64,000 nucleotides of DNA from Allopusillimonas lactea (GCF_021653995.1 NZ_JAJJOZ010000007.1:62001-126000), one strand, 5' to 3'. Counted from the stretch's first letter, positions 45,531 to 54,911 are shown. Translations and numbers: made by a program. The notes: generated from the letters alone by a model not told the origin.

Positions 45531-46880
45531 ATGACAGAGCGCAAGTATTTTGGCACCGATGGCGTACGCGGCGAAGTGGGCGGCCCGACAATCAATGCGG
45601 AATTTGCCCTGCGGCTGGGCTATGCCGCAGGCCGCGTGCTGGCTCGCAAGCACCCGAGTGAGCGCGGCCGGCCCACCTTGGTTATCGGCAAAGACACTCG
45701 CCTGTCGGGCTACATGCTTGAGTCCGCCCTCGAAGCTGGCCTTTCCGCGGCTGGCGTTGATGTGCTGCTGGCGGGTGTGGTCCCCACGCCCGCGGTCGCC
45801 TATCTTACGCGTGCCCTGCGCCTCACAGCGGGTATTGTTATCAGCGCTTCGCACAACCCTTTTCAGGACAACGGTATCAAGTTCTTTTCGGCGCGGGGCA
45901 TGAAACTGCCCGACGAGATTGAGGCCGAGATTGAACAGGCCATCGACGAGCCGCTCAACTGCGTGAGTTCGGATGCACTGGGCCGCGCGCGTCGCCTGGA
46001 AGACGCGCAGGGCCGCTATATTGAGTTCTGCAAAAGCACCTTTCCCAACGAGCTCGATCTGTCAGGGCTGTCCATCGTGGTCGACGCTGCGCATGGGGCT
46101 GCCTACAACATCGCGCCTCACGTGTTCCGCGAGTTGGGCGCCGAAGTGCACGCCATAGGCTGCAAGCCGGATGGTTTCAACATCAACGACGGGGTAGGCG
46201 CCATGCACCCCGATCATTTGGCCGATGAAGTCCGGGCGCGCGGCGCAGACCTGGGTATTGCGCTGGACGGCGATGCCGATCGCCTGCAAATGGTCGACAG
46301 CGAGGGGCGTCTCTTCAATGGCGACGAACTGCTCTACGTGATTGTGCGCGATCGCATGACGCAGCGCCCGGTCGAAGGGGTGGTCGGCACACTGATGACC
46401 AACTTCGGCTTCGAAAAACAGATGAAGGATCTGGGCATCGGCTTCGACCGCGCCAAGGTGGGCGACCGCTATGTGCTCGAAAGCATGCAGCAGCGCGGTT
46501 GGCTGTACGGCGGCGAAAGTTCGGGCCATCTTCTGTGCCTCGATTGCCATACGACGGGCGACGGCATCATTGCCGCGCTGCAGGTGCTTACCGCCATGCG
46601 CCGCAGTGGCAAGGGCCTCGCCGAACTCTTGAATGACCTCAAGATGTATCCGCAAAAAATGGTCAACGTGCCGCTCACCCCAGGCATCGATTGGCAGCAC
46701 CACGCCGGTCTGCGCGATGCGCGTGCCAAGGTGGAGGCCCAACTCGGAGAGCGGGGCAGGGTGCTGATCCGCGCATCGGGCACCGAGCCGAAATTGCGCC
46801 TGATGGTCGAAGCCGAAGACGCCGCACTGGCCGATAATGGCGTTCGGCAATTGCTTGCGGTGGATTTAACAAACGGGTAA
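45531..46880 (+). CDS. glmM: phosphoglucosamine mutase
   Basis: GlmM converts glucosamine 6-phosphate to glucosamine 1-phosphate for UDP-GlcNAc, peptidoglycan and LPS. The 449-residue protein has the phosphohexomutase pattern. RKYFGTDGVRGEVGG opens it. The active-site serine is in TAGIVISASHNPFQDNGIKFF near residue 105. The metal loop is DLGIALDGDADRLQMVD, the sugar-binding loop is GGESSGHL, and the phosphate-binding RASGTEPKLRLMVE is near the end. Length is canonical. Confidence 0.98.
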   Translation: MTERKYFGTDGVRGEVGGPTINAEFALRLGYAAGRVLARKHPSERGRPTLVIGKDTRLSGYMLESALEAGLSAAGVDVLLAGVVPTPAVAYLTRALRLTAGIVISASHNPFQDNGIKFFSARGMKLPDEIEAEIEQAIDEPLNCVSSDALGRARRLEDAQGRYIEFCKSTFPNELDLSGLSIVVDAAHGAAYNIAPHVFRELGAEVHAIGCKPDGFNINDGVGAMHPDHLADEVRARGADLGIALDGDADRLQMVDSEGRLFNGDELLYVIVRDRMTQRPVEGVVGTLMTNFGFEKQMKDLGIGFDRAKVGDRYVLESMQQRGWLYGGESSGHLLCLDCHTTGDGIIAALQVLTAMRRSGKGLAELLNDLKMYPQKMVNVPLTPGIDWQHHAGLRDARAKVEAQLGERGRVLIRASGTEPKLRLMVEAEDAALADNGVRQLLAVDLTNG

Positions 46881-46945
46881 CGTAGCAGACAAATACCTGC
46901 AACATCATGCGTGCACACTGAGGGCCTCTTTCTGGAGCTACCCGC

Positions 46946-47728
46946 ATGTTAGAACTTGATCGTTTTACTCCCGATGCCTCGCGCAACCCTGCGTGGGACA
47001 GCACGGCGCAATCGGCATTGACGGTGGGGCTCGCTCGCAATCCCGAAGAGCTCGAAGCCATACAACGGCTGCGGTTCCAGGTGTTTACCGAGGAAATGAA
47101 CGCCGTGTTTCCAGAGGCCGCCAATGGTGTCGATGCCGACCGCTTCGATCCATGGTGCGACCACTTCATGGTGCGCGAAGAAACCACGGGCCGGGTGGTT
47201 GGCACCTACCGGCTGCTTACGCCCACTAACGCAGTCAAGGCGGGTGGCTACTACTCCGAGTCCGAATTCGATCTCTCCGGCCTGGGCAACCTGCGCCACA
47301 ATCTGGTCGAGCTCGGCCGCTCATGTATCCACCCCGACTACCGCAACGGTACGGTCATTATGTTGTTGTGGTCGGGCATTGCCAGTGTGATGCGCCAGCA
47401 CGGTTTTCGTCATCTGCTCGGTTGTGCCAGCGTCAGCCTGCGCGACGACGGCGTGACGGCGGCCGAAGTGTGGCGCCGCGCCAGCAAGGCCCTGGCCGCC
47501 AATAAAGATCTGCCGCGCGTGGTGCCGCTGCATCGCTATCCCGTTGAGCGCCTGGCTCATACGCTGCCTGCGCGGGTGCCGCCGCTCATCAAGGGGTATC
47601 TCAATGTAGGTGCCCAGATCTGCGGCGAGCCCGCCTGGGATCCAGACTTCAACACGGCGGATTTCCCGGTGCTGTTGGATATCGGCACTATGGACGACCG
47701 CTACCGCCGCCACTTCGGCATGTCCTGA
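46946..47728 (+). CDS. OlsB-like GNAT N-acyltransferase (ornithine lipid synthesis type)
   Basis: The 260-residue protein matches the OlsB/Acetyltransf_5 family, which transfers a 3-hydroxyacyl group from ACP to ornithine to make lyso-ornithine lipid. Visible blocks are LRFQVFTEEMNAVFPEA, DPWCDHFMVREETTGRVVGTYRLLTP, YSESEFDLS and VELGRSCIHPDYRNGTVIMLLWSGIA, then FRHLLGCASVSL. No olsA O-acyltransferase is adjacent. Ornithine lipids replace phospholipids under phosphate shortage in many bacteria, and this gene lies right before a phosphate gene block, but I see no Pho box upstream of it. Some family members are only annotated as hemolysin-like GNATs. Confidence 0.8.
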   Translation: MLELDRFTPDASRNPAWDSTAQSALTVGLARNPEELEAIQRLRFQVFTEEMNAVFPEAANGVDADRFDPWCDHFMVREETTGRVVGTYRLLTPTNAVKAGGYYSESEFDLSGLGNLRHNLVELGRSCIHPDYRNGTVIMLLWSGIASVMRQHGFRHLLGCASVSLRDDGVTAAEVWRRASKALAANKDLPRVVPLHRYPVERLAHTLPARVPPLIKGYLNVGAQICGEPAWDPDFNTADFPVLLDIGTMDDRYRRHFGMS

Positions 47729-47835
47729 AAGCAGTGCGCGGCACTGGCGTTGGCAAGGCCCACGCCATCACCATAACCGTTATCGTCAGGCTGTGGCGCG
47801 CGCCGCCTTCTTCGCCTGCTGCGCCCGTGTCGGCA

Positions 47836-49326
47836 TCAGGCTGCAACGAGTTCGCACTTGAAGCCTTGCTTGGTCCATTCCTTGACCTCGTTCTGTAGCG
47901 CATACGCCGACAGCGGATGACGGGCCAGCCAATGCTTTTCTGTCATGATGCGTAATTGCTTGCCCTTTGCCGATAGGCTGACGGGGATGTCGTCGTGACG
48001 ATCGCGGCGCCGCAGCAGCAATACCGCGATGCGCAGGCTGAACAGCGCCAGCCATCGGGCGCGCGTGGGTTCGAATTGCCGCATTTTGGAAAGCTTGCCC
48101 TGATGCCCCAGCGCCAGGCGTGACAGCACCATTTGGTCGTCGTTCGAAAAACCGGGCATGTCGGCGTGTTCGAGAATATAAGCAGAATGCCTGTGGTAGT
48201 CGGCAAACGTAATGCTGATGCCGATTTCGTGCAGCTCAGCCGCCCAGCCGACGAAGCGGGCGAGTTCTTGGTTTTCGGGCGTATCGGGCAGGTCGAGCTG
48301 GCGCAGCAGCGTAAGCGCCAGCGTTTTTACCCGTTGCGCCTGGCGTGTGTCGACGTGATAGCGCTTCATGAACTGGCGAACGGTTTCGTCGCGCTTGTCT
48401 TGCTGGGAGTCTCGGCCGACGAGATCGTACAGCACACCCATGCGCAGGGCGCCTTCGCCCGCCGCCATGCCTTTTATTTTTAGTTCGCGGAAGGCTGCCA
48501 GCATGATGACCAACCCGCCGGCGAGCACCAGCGAGCGGTCGTGCTTGAGGCCGGGCAGTTCTTCCATGATGACGCGACCGTCGCGGATGAGCTTTTCTTT
48601 GAGCAATTCCAGGCCGTCCTGGGTAATGCCCCGTCGTGACATCCCACCCTCTTCAAGCACTGCGATCAGGCCCTTGGCCGTGCCCGACGAACCGTATGCT
48701 TCTTCCCAGCCCGCTTGGCGGTACTGGCGGGAAATACGCTCGACCTCGCGCCGCGCAGCGAGCAGCGCCTCGTTCATGCGTGCCGCTGTGATGCGGCCGT
48801 CAGGGAAAAAGCGCTGCGTGAAGCTGACACAACCCATGCTGAGCGACGCCAGGTGGGTGGGCGTGAAGCCGCTGCCGATGATGAACTCGGTGGAGCCGCC
48901 GCCGATGTCTATCATGAGGCGCTGGTTGTCGGATGGCGGCAGCTCGTGGCTGATGCCGGAGTAGATCAGGCGGGCCTCTTCCTGGCCGGCGATGATTTCG
49001 ATGGGGAAGCCCAGCGCCTGTTCGCAATGACGCACGACCTCTGCGGCGTTGCGGGCCACGCGGAAGGTATTGGTGGCGACTGCCCGCACACGGTTGGGAT
49101 GAAAGCCCGCGAGGAGCTCGCCGAAACGCTTCAGGACGGTTACTGCGCGTTCGATGGCCGCGGTGTCGATGATATTGCGCTCGCCCAGGCCGGCTGCCAA
49201 TCTGACCGACTCCTTCAGGCGGTCGGTTGCGTAGATCTGTGCGACGCCGTTCTGCTGGATGACGCGGCCAATGGAGAGCCGAAAGCTGTTCGAGCCCAGG
49301 TCAACGGCGGCAAGTAATTGATCCAT
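47836..49326 (-). CDS. ppx: exopolyphosphatase (Ppx/GppA family)
   Basis: Ppx trims inorganic polyphosphate from the ends to phosphate. The 496-residue protein has the ASKHA fold with LLAAVDLGSNSFRLSIGRV at the start, EIIAGQEEARLIYSG with the catalytic Glu near 120, the phosphate loop LMIDIGGGSTEFIIG near 145, and GSSGTAKGL near 210. A long helical C-terminal HD-like region with YILEHADMPGFSNDDQ follows. GppA (guanosine pentaphosphatase) shares these motifs, but divergence from ppk across 215 bp favours Ppx. The product pairs with Ppk for polyphosphate turnover. Confidence 0.94.
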   Translation of the reverse strand: MDQLLAAVDLGSNSFRLSIGRVIQQNGVAQIYATDRLKESVRLAAGLGERNIIDTAAIERAVTVLKRFGELLAGFHPNRVRAVATNTFRVARNAAEVVRHCEQALGFPIEIIAGQEEARLIYSGISHELPPSDNQRLMIDIGGGSTEFIIGSGFTPTHLASLSMGCVSFTQRFFPDGRITAARMNEALLAARREVERISRQYRQAGWEEAYGSSGTAKGLIAVLEEGGMSRRGITQDGLELLKEKLIRDGRVIMEELPGLKHDRSLVLAGGLVIMLAAFRELKIKGMAAGEGALRMGVLYDLVGRDSQQDKRDETVRQFMKRYHVDTRQAQRVKTLALTLLRQLDLPDTPENQELARFVGWAAELHEIGISITFADYHRHSAYILEHADMPGFSNDDQMVLSRLALGHQGKLSKMRQFEPTRARWLALFSLRIAVLLLRRRDRHDDIPVSLSAKGKQLRIMTEKHWLARHPLSAYALQNEVKEWTKQGFKCELVAA

Positions 49327-49480
49327 CCGGTATGTGCCTGTGTGTGGTTACCCGGAGATTATAGTTGCCGCCGGGCGACACCGTGATTTTGTACTGCGGC
49401 CAATACTTATATAGTATCTGTGAGGTCGTTGGGTATTTATTTTTCAGCCGTCCGCGCCATGGTCATTGCTATGGTGTGTG

Positions 49481-49514
49481 CTGTCATTGAACCGTCATTT
49501 TATTGCAGTAAAAG
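49481..49514 (+). promoter_or_regulatory. Pho box and -10 of the ppk promoter
   Basis: CTGTCAT (49481-49487), four bases, then CCGTCAT (49492-49498) match the PhoB tandem 7-mer site. A TAAAAG -10 box starts exactly ten bases later (49509). PhoB would bind here at the -35 position. The ppk start codon is at 49542. Confidence 0.8.
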
Positions 49515-49541
49515 TATCGCCTGTTTTATTCGGAATCTCCT

Positions 49542-51611
49542 ATGCCTGCCGATGCGCCCACTCCATTGCTGCTGAATCGCGAACTTTCCCTGCTCAAATT
49601 CAACGAACGCGTATTGGCGATGGCGGAGCGTCCGGATACGCCTTTGCTCGAGCGGCTGCGCTACCTATGCATTGTTAGCGCCAACCTCGACGAATTCTTC
49701 GAGATCCGGATTTCGAGCTTGAAGGAACAGCAGCGCCAGACGCCGAATACAGTTGGGCAGGATGGCATGACGCCAGCCGAAGCCTTCGAATGCGTGCAGC
49801 AGGCCACGCATGAACTCGTTGAGCGCCAGAACGCGCTGCTCGTGCGGGATGTATTGCCCAGCCTGCGGGCGCAGGGCATTGACCTGATGGAGCCGGCTGC
49901 CTGGACGGAAGAGCTGTACGAGTGGGCGCATGAAGAATTCAACCGTTCGGTCATGCCCATGTTGACACCGATCGGGCTCGATCCGGCGCATCCGTTTCCG
50001 CGGGTGTTCAACAAAAGCCTCAATTTCATTGTGTCGCTGGCCGGGCAAGACGCCTTTGGGCGGCGCGCCTCGATCGCCATCGTGCAGGCACCGCGGGCTC
50101 TGCCGCGTATCACACGGGTGCCCAACGAGATTTCGGGCATTCCTCATGGCTATGTTCTGCTGTCTGCGCTGATCAACGCTTTTGTGGGCGATATTTTTCC
50201 CGGCCTGGATGTCAAGGGCGTCTACCAGTGGCGCGTCACCCGAAACAGCGATCTGTTCGTGGATGAGGAAGAAATTACCAATCTGCGCCAGGCGCTGCAG
50301 GGCGAGCTATCACAGCGCAACTTCGGCGCTGCGGTGCGGCTGGAGATCGACCACACCATGCCGGCCGACCTGGAAGCTTTCCTGCAGCAAGAGTTCCAGC
50401 TCAAGCCGCATGATACTTACCGGGTGCGCGGGCCTGTGAATCTATCGAGGCTGATGCAGTTGTGCAATGTGGTGGATCGGGCGGATCTGCTCTTTCCGCC
50501 ACACCGCCCCCATATGCCCGCGCCGTTCGACGAAGTGGGCGACGATCCAGAGCAGTTGTTTGCCGCACTCAGCGAGCAGGACAGGCTGCTGCATCACCCT
50601 TATCAGTCGTTCCAGCCCGTGCTGAACTTCCTGACCGCCGCAGCCGCGGATCCCGCCGTAGTCGCCATCAAGCAGACCATTTACCGTACGGGTGAAGACT
50701 CCGAGCTGATGGCGCTCCTGCTCAGCGCCGCGCGGGCGGGCAAAGAGGTAACGGTGGTGGTAGAGCTCATGGCCCGCTTTGATGAGCAGACCAACATCAA
50801 CTGGGCTGCCCGCCTTGAAGAAGTGGGCGCGCATGTCAGCTACGGTGTCGTCGGCCACAAGACCCACGCCAAGATGGCCTTGGTGCTGCGGCGTGAAAAA
50901 GGCTTGATCCGGCGCTATGGGCACTTGGGTACGGGCAATTACCACCCTCGCACTGCGCGCCTTTATACCGATTTTGGGCTGCTGACGGCGGATCAGCAGC
51001 TATGCGCAGACATGGACAAAGTATTCCATCTGCTCACCGGCCTGGGCGCGCGACGGCCACTAAAGCTGTTGCTGCAGTCGCCTTTCTCGCTGCATGAAAC
51101 CATGATGGCCATGATCCAGGCCGAAATGAGCAATGTGAAGGCGGGCCGAAAGGGCCGCATCATGGCAAAGATGAACTCGCTGCTCGAGCCTGACATCATC
51201 TCGGCCCTATACCAGGCCAGCCAGGCGGGGGTGAGAATCGATCTCATCGTCCGTGGCGCCTGTGCCTTGCGGGCGGGGGTGCCCGGTTTGTCGGACAACA
51301 TCCGCCTGCGGTCGATCGTGGGCCGTTTTCTGGAACACTCGCGGGTTTTCTACTTCTACGCCGACGGCGAGGAGCATGTGTATCTTTCTTCCGCCGACTG
51401 GATGGACCGTAATTTCTTCCGCCGTGTCGAAGTTGCGTTCCCGGTGCAGGACAAGGCACTCAAGCGCCGGGTGATCGCTGAATCGTTCACCATTGCGCTG
51501 CGCGACAATGTGCTGGCCTGGCGCGCATTGCCGGACGGCACTTATACGCGCGTTGTGGGGCGTGGGGCACACGTCAACCTGCACGACGAACTGGTGCGGC
51601 GCCTGGGTTGA
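49542..51611 (+). CDS. ppk: polyphosphate kinase 1
   Basis: Ppk1 makes polyphosphate from ATP through a phospho-histidine. The 689-residue protein has the four family domains: the N-terminal helical part (LLNRELSLLKFNERVLAMAE ... IVSANLDEFFEIR), the head domain, and two PLD-like C-terminal domains. The autophosphorylated His is in GVVGHKTHAKMALVLRRE, followed by YGHLGTGNYHPRTARLYTDFGLL. LIVRGACALRAGVPGLSDNIRLRSIVGRFLEHSRVFYF is in the second PLD domain. Length matches family. It has its own Pho box, is divergent from ppx, and lies upstream of pstSCAB, giving a phosphate-management block. Confidence 0.97.
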   Translation: MPADAPTPLLLNRELSLLKFNERVLAMAERPDTPLLERLRYLCIVSANLDEFFEIRISSLKEQQRQTPNTVGQDGMTPAEAFECVQQATHELVERQNALLVRDVLPSLRAQGIDLMEPAAWTEELYEWAHEEFNRSVMPMLTPIGLDPAHPFPRVFNKSLNFIVSLAGQDAFGRRASIAIVQAPRALPRITRVPNEISGIPHGYVLLSALINAFVGDIFPGLDVKGVYQWRVTRNSDLFVDEEEITNLRQALQGELSQRNFGAAVRLEIDHTMPADLEAFLQQEFQLKPHDTYRVRGPVNLSRLMQLCNVVDRADLLFPPHRPHMPAPFDEVGDDPEQLFAALSEQDRLLHHPYQSFQPVLNFLTAAAADPAVVAIKQTIYRTGEDSELMALLLSAARAGKEVTVVVELMARFDEQTNINWAARLEEVGAHVSYGVVGHKTHAKMALVLRREKGLIRRYGHLGTGNYHPRTARLYTDFGLLTADQQLCADMDKVFHLLTGLGARRPLKLLLQSPFSLHETMMAMIQAEMSNVKAGRKGRIMAKMNSLLEPDIISALYQASQAGVRIDLIVRGACALRAGVPGLSDNIRLRSIVGRFLEHSRVFYFYADGEEHVYLSSADWMDRNFFRRVEVAFPVQDKALKRRVIAESFTIALRDNVLAWRALPDGTYTRVVGRGAHVNLHDELVRRLG

Positions 51612-51753
51612 TGTCTGGGATGCCTCCGGTCTGGTGCTGTGTGCGTACAGCGCCGCCACAGGCCGTAAAACCGGGGCGGGGCAGGCCTGCGGCTTGCTGG
51701 CGGATGCGGCTGTCGCTAACCGGTAACGGTTGTATCGCAGACACAGCGTCGTC

Positions 51754-51787
51754 CTGTCACGAACATGTCATATTGCATGCTTAATAT
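51754..51787 (+). promoter_or_regulatory. Pho box and -10 of the pstS promoter
   Basis: CTGTCAC (51754-51760), four bases, then ATGTCAT (51765-51771) give a PhoB binding site. TAATAT (51782-51787) begins ten bases after it, the spacing of PhoB-activated promoters. The pstS ATG is 57 bp further on. Confidence 0.85.
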
Positions 51788-51843
51788 TTCGGCTGAGCAG
51801 GGCTTTCCTGTACCAGTCAGTTGCAAAATCAGAGGACTTTTCC

Positions 51844-52887
51844 ATGTTCAAACGCGTTGTTGTTCAAGTTTCGCTCGGTGTTGCCTTCGCCGCGGCCTCG
51901 GTGGCCGCGCACGCTGCCGACATCACCGGCGCGGGCGCTTCGTTCCCGTATCCTATTTACGCCAAGTGGGCCGCTCAGTACCAGCAGGAAACCGGCAATC
52001 GCGTGAACTACCAATCCATCGGTTCGGGTGGCGGCCAGCAGCAGATCATCGCCAAGACGGTCGATTTCGGCGCGTCGGACGATCCGATGAAGGCCGATGC
52101 GCTGGAAAAGAACGCGCTGTTCCAGTTCCCGGCCATTGTTGGCGGCACGGTGCCCGTCATCAACGTCGAGGGCATCAAGCCGGGTGAACTGAAGCTGTCT
52201 GGCGAAGTGCTGGCCGACATCTTCCTGGCCAAGATCAAGAAGTGGGACGACGCCGCCATCAAGGCCCTGAACCCCGATTTGAAGCTGCCCAGTGCTTCCA
52301 TCATCGTGGTGCACCGTTCGGACGGCTCGGGCACCACCTTTGGGTGGACCAACTACTTGTCCAAAGTGTCCGCTGAGTGGAAAGAAAAAGTCGGCGAAGG
52401 TAAAGCGGTAAAATGGCCCACCGGCCAGGGTGGCAAGGGTAATGAAGGCGTCGCCGCCTACGTTCGCCAGCTGAAGAATTCCATCGGTTATGTCGAGTAC
52501 GCCTACGCCAAGCAAAACAACCTGGCCTGGACGCAGCTCAAGAACATGGACGGCAAGTTCGTGCAGCCTTCGCAGGAAGCCTTTGCCGCCGCAGCCGCCA
52601 ACGCCGACTGGAAGAGCGCGCCGGGCATGGGCGTGGTGCTGACCAACGAGCCGGGTGCCGACTCATGGCCCGTCACCTCGGCCAGCTTCATCCTGGTGCA
52701 CAAAAAGCAGGACAAGCCTGAAACCGGCCTTGAGGTCCTGAAGTTCTTCGACTGGGCGTTCAAGAACGGCGACAAGCTGGCACAGGAGCTCGACTATGTG
52801 CCGATGCCCGACAACGTCACCGAGCAGATCGCTGCTGGCTGGAAAGCGGAGATCAAGGGTGCTGATGGCGCTGCAGTCTGGAAATAA
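51844..52887 (+). CDS. pstS: phosphate ABC transporter, periplasmic binding protein
   Basis: PstS binds phosphate in the periplasm for the high-affinity Pst importer. The 347-residue protein has a signal peptide (MFKRVVVQVSLGVAFAAASVAAHA) and then DITGAGASFPYPIYAKWAAQY, the phosphate-binding SIGSGGGQQQI loop, TVDFGASDDPM, and VVHRSDGSGTTFGWTNYLSKVS, which holds the SGT phosphate ligands. The ATG at 51844 follows AGAGGACTTTTCC. It is preceded by a Pho box and heads pstSCAB. Two stem-loops separate it from pstC. Confidence 0.98.
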   Translation: MFKRVVVQVSLGVAFAAASVAAHAADITGAGASFPYPIYAKWAAQYQQETGNRVNYQSIGSGGGQQQIIAKTVDFGASDDPMKADALEKNALFQFPAIVGGTVPVINVEGIKPGELKLSGEVLADIFLAKIKKWDDAAIKALNPDLKLPSASIIVVHRSDGSGTTFGWTNYLSKVSAEWKEKVGEGKAVKWPTGQGGKGNEGVAAYVRQLKNSIGYVEYAYAKQNNLAWTQLKNMDGKFVQPSQEAFAAAAANADWKSAPGMGVVLTNEPGADSWPVTSASFILVHKKQDKPETGLEVLKFFDWAFKNGDKLAQELDYVPMPDNVTEQIAAGWKAEIKGADGAAVWK

Positions 52888-52914
52888 CAGGCAGATCATC
52901 GCCTGAAGGTGGCA

Positions 52915-52939
52915 GACGGCGCCGGATGACGGCGCCGTC
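52915..52939 (+). other. first stem-loop between pstS and pstC
   Basis: A perfect 9-bp inverted repeat GACGGCGCC/GGCGCCGTC with a 7-nt loop starts 27 bp after the pstS stop. ATTGTTATG follows, too poor in T for a clear terminator. Confidence 0.6.
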
Positions 52940-52957
52940 ATTGTTATGTAAAAATGC

Positions 52958-52991
52958 GCCCTGGGCGGTAGCGGGCGTCTCCGCCCAGGGC
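52958..52991 (+). other. second stem-loop between pstS and pstC
   Basis: A perfect 11-bp inverted repeat GCCCTGGGCGG/CCGCCCAGGGC with a 12-nt loop. Together with the first hairpin it likely stabilises the pstS message or lets only part of transcription reach pstCAB. Confidence 0.6.
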
Positions 52992-53051
52992 ATCCGCCCT
53001 TTGTTACATCGGTATTTTTGTAGTGGCCCTCAGCCAAATAAGAAAACGCAC

Positions 53052-53990
53052 ATGAAAGATAATCGCAACGCGTATATGGACTCGGTGTTCAGCGGTCTTA
53101 CGCGTACCTTTGCGTTCCTGGTTTTCATCCTGCTGGGGGCTATCATGGTTTCGCTGGTCTACGGCAGCCGCGAATCCATCTCCGCGCACGGCATCTCATT
53201 TCTCTGGACCAACGAATGGGATCCGGTGCAGAACGTTTACGGCGCCCTGGTGCCCGTGGTGGGCACGCTGGCCACATCGCTCATTGCCCTGGCGATCGCG
53301 GTGCCGGTGTCCTTCGGCATCGCTATGTTCCTGACCGAGCTTGCGCCCACCTGGCTGCGCCGCCCGCTGGGCACCGCCATCGAGATGCTGGCCGCCATCC
53401 CCTCCATCATCTATGGCATGTGGGGCCTGTTCGTCTTTGTGCCGCTGTTCCAAGAATACATACAACCCCATGTCATCAATCTGTTTGATGGCATCCCTGT
53501 GCTGGGGCAAATCTTTGCCGGCCCGCCGTTCGGTATCGGCGTGTTCACCGCGGGGCTGATTCTCTCCATCATGGTGATTCCCTTCATCGCCGCCGTAATG
53601 CGCGACGTTTTCGAGCTTGTGCCGCCCATGCTCAAAGAATCCGCCTACGGTCTGGGCAGCACCACCTGGGAAGTGGTCTGGAAGGTTGTGCTGCCGTACA
53701 CCAAGTCGGGTGTGATCGGCGGCATCATGCTGGGGCTCGGCCGGGCGCTGGGTGAAACCATGGCGGTCACCTTCGTGATCGGCAACGCGTTCAACCTGCC
53801 CGAATCCATTTTCTCGCCGTCCAATTCGATCGCCTCGGCGTTGGCCAACGAATTCAACGAAGCGGGCGGGATACAAAAAGCAGCCCTGCTCGAACTGGGC
53901 CTGATTCTATTCATGATCACCACTGTTGTGCTTGCGTTCTCGAAGCTTTTGCTGCTTCGCCTGGGCAAGAACGAGGGTACCTCCCACTAG
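53052..53990 (+). CDS. pstC: phosphate ABC transporter permease PstC
   Basis: PstC is one of the two membrane subunits of the Pst importer. The 312-residue protein has about six membrane segments and the family blocks GISFLWTNEWDPVQNVYGALVPVVGTLATS, FLTELAPTWLRRPLGTAIEMLAAIPSIIYGMWGLFVFVPLF and the coupling loop PPMLKESAYGLGSTTWEVVWKVVLPYTKSGVIGGIMLGLGRALGETMAVTFVIGNA. I start at the ATG at 53052 (MKDNRNAY); the upstream open frame covers the hairpin region and is not coding. pstA begins 14 bp after its stop. Confidence 0.96.
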   Translation: MKDNRNAYMDSVFSGLTRTFAFLVFILLGAIMVSLVYGSRESISAHGISFLWTNEWDPVQNVYGALVPVVGTLATSLIALAIAVPVSFGIAMFLTELAPTWLRRPLGTAIEMLAAIPSIIYGMWGLFVFVPLFQEYIQPHVINLFDGIPVLGQIFAGPPFGIGVFTAGLILSIMVIPFIAAVMRDVFELVPPMLKESAYGLGSTTWEVVWKVVLPYTKSGVIGGIMLGLGRALGETMAVTFVIGNAFNLPESIFSPSNSIASALANEFNEAGGIQKAALLELGLILFMITTVVLAFSKLLLLRLGKNEGTSH

Positions 53991-54004
53991 CCGGGCGTTT
54001 ATTC

Positions 54005-54865
54005 ATGTTCAATACCGAATCCGTCGTCAACACCCGCAATCCGCTGTACAGGCGCCGCCAGCGTTTTAACCGCTTCATGCTTTTCCTGTCCGGCGTCATG
54101 GTACTCACAGGCCTGTTCTGGCTGTTCTGGATCATCCTGACTTTATTGTTCAAGGGCGCCGATGCACTGTCGCTGTCGCTGGTGATCGAATCCACGCCGG
54201 CGCCTGGTGTAAGCGGCGGCCTGCTCAACGCCATCATCGGAAGCGTACTGATGGCGGCGGTCGCCACAGCCATCGGCACGCCCATCGGTGTGCTGGCGGG
54301 TACCTATCTGGCCGAATACGGCCAGCGCGGCTGGCTTGCACCCGCTACCCGCTTCCTGAACGATGTGCTGCTGTCCGCGCCATCCATCATTATTGGCCTG
54401 TTTATCTACGCTGTTTATGTGGCACAGGTCGGTCACTATTCCGGCTGGGCGGGCGCCTTCGCGCTGGCCATCCTGGTGATCCCGGTGGTGGTGCGCTCTA
54501 CCGACAACATGTTGCAGCTGGTGCCCAACAGCCTGCGCGAAGCCGCTGCGGCGCTGGGTTGCCCGAAATGGCGGGTGATCATGTTCGTGTGCTACCGCGC
54601 GGCGCGATCCGGCATCATCACCGGGGTGCTGTTGGCCATCGCCCGTATTTCGGGCGAAACCGCGCCGCTGCTGTTCACCGCGCTCAACAACCAGTTTATG
54701 TCCTGGAACATGAACGCTCCCATGGCCAACCTGCCGGTCGTAATCTTCCAGTATGCGGCGAGCCCGTTCGAAGACTGGAACCGCCTCGCCTGGGCGGGTG
54801 CGGTCATGATCACGCTGCTGGTGCTGGGCATCAATATCGCTGCCCGCAGCCTGTTCCGCAAGTAA
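54005..54865 (+). CDS. pstA: phosphate ABC transporter permease PstA
   Basis: PstA is the partner permease of PstC. The 286-residue protein has an N-terminal cytoplasmic stretch rich in Arg, about six membrane segments, IIGSVLMAAVATAIGTPIGVLAGTYLAEYG, the FLNDVLLSAPSIIIGLFIY block and the coupling loop PNSLREAAAALGCPKWRVIMFVCYRAARSGIITGVLLAIARISGETAPLLFTA. The last motif (ARISGETAPLLFTA) is specific to PstA. It lies between pstC and pstB, with 46 bp to pstB. Confidence 0.96.
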   Translation: MFNTESVVNTRNPLYRRRQRFNRFMLFLSGVMVLTGLFWLFWIILTLLFKGADALSLSLVIESTPAPGVSGGLLNAIIGSVLMAAVATAIGTPIGVLAGTYLAEYGQRGWLAPATRFLNDVLLSAPSIIIGLFIYAVYVAQVGHYSGWAGAFALAILVIPVVVRSTDNMLQLVPNSLREAAAALGCPKWRVIMFVCYRAARSGIITGVLLAIARISGETAPLLFTALNNQFMSWNMNAPMANLPVVIFQYAASPFEDWNRLAWAGAVMITLLVLGINIAARSLFRK

Positions 54866-54911
54866 TATAAACACGCTTCGGCCGGGGCATTGCGCCGGCC
54901 AGGATTTCACC

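Noticed and set aside
52940..52957. A third Pho box before pstC (CCGTCAT-TGTT-ATGTAAA)
   Set aside because: Only one half-site matches, and the match is part of the hairpin stem; no -10 box at proper spacing.
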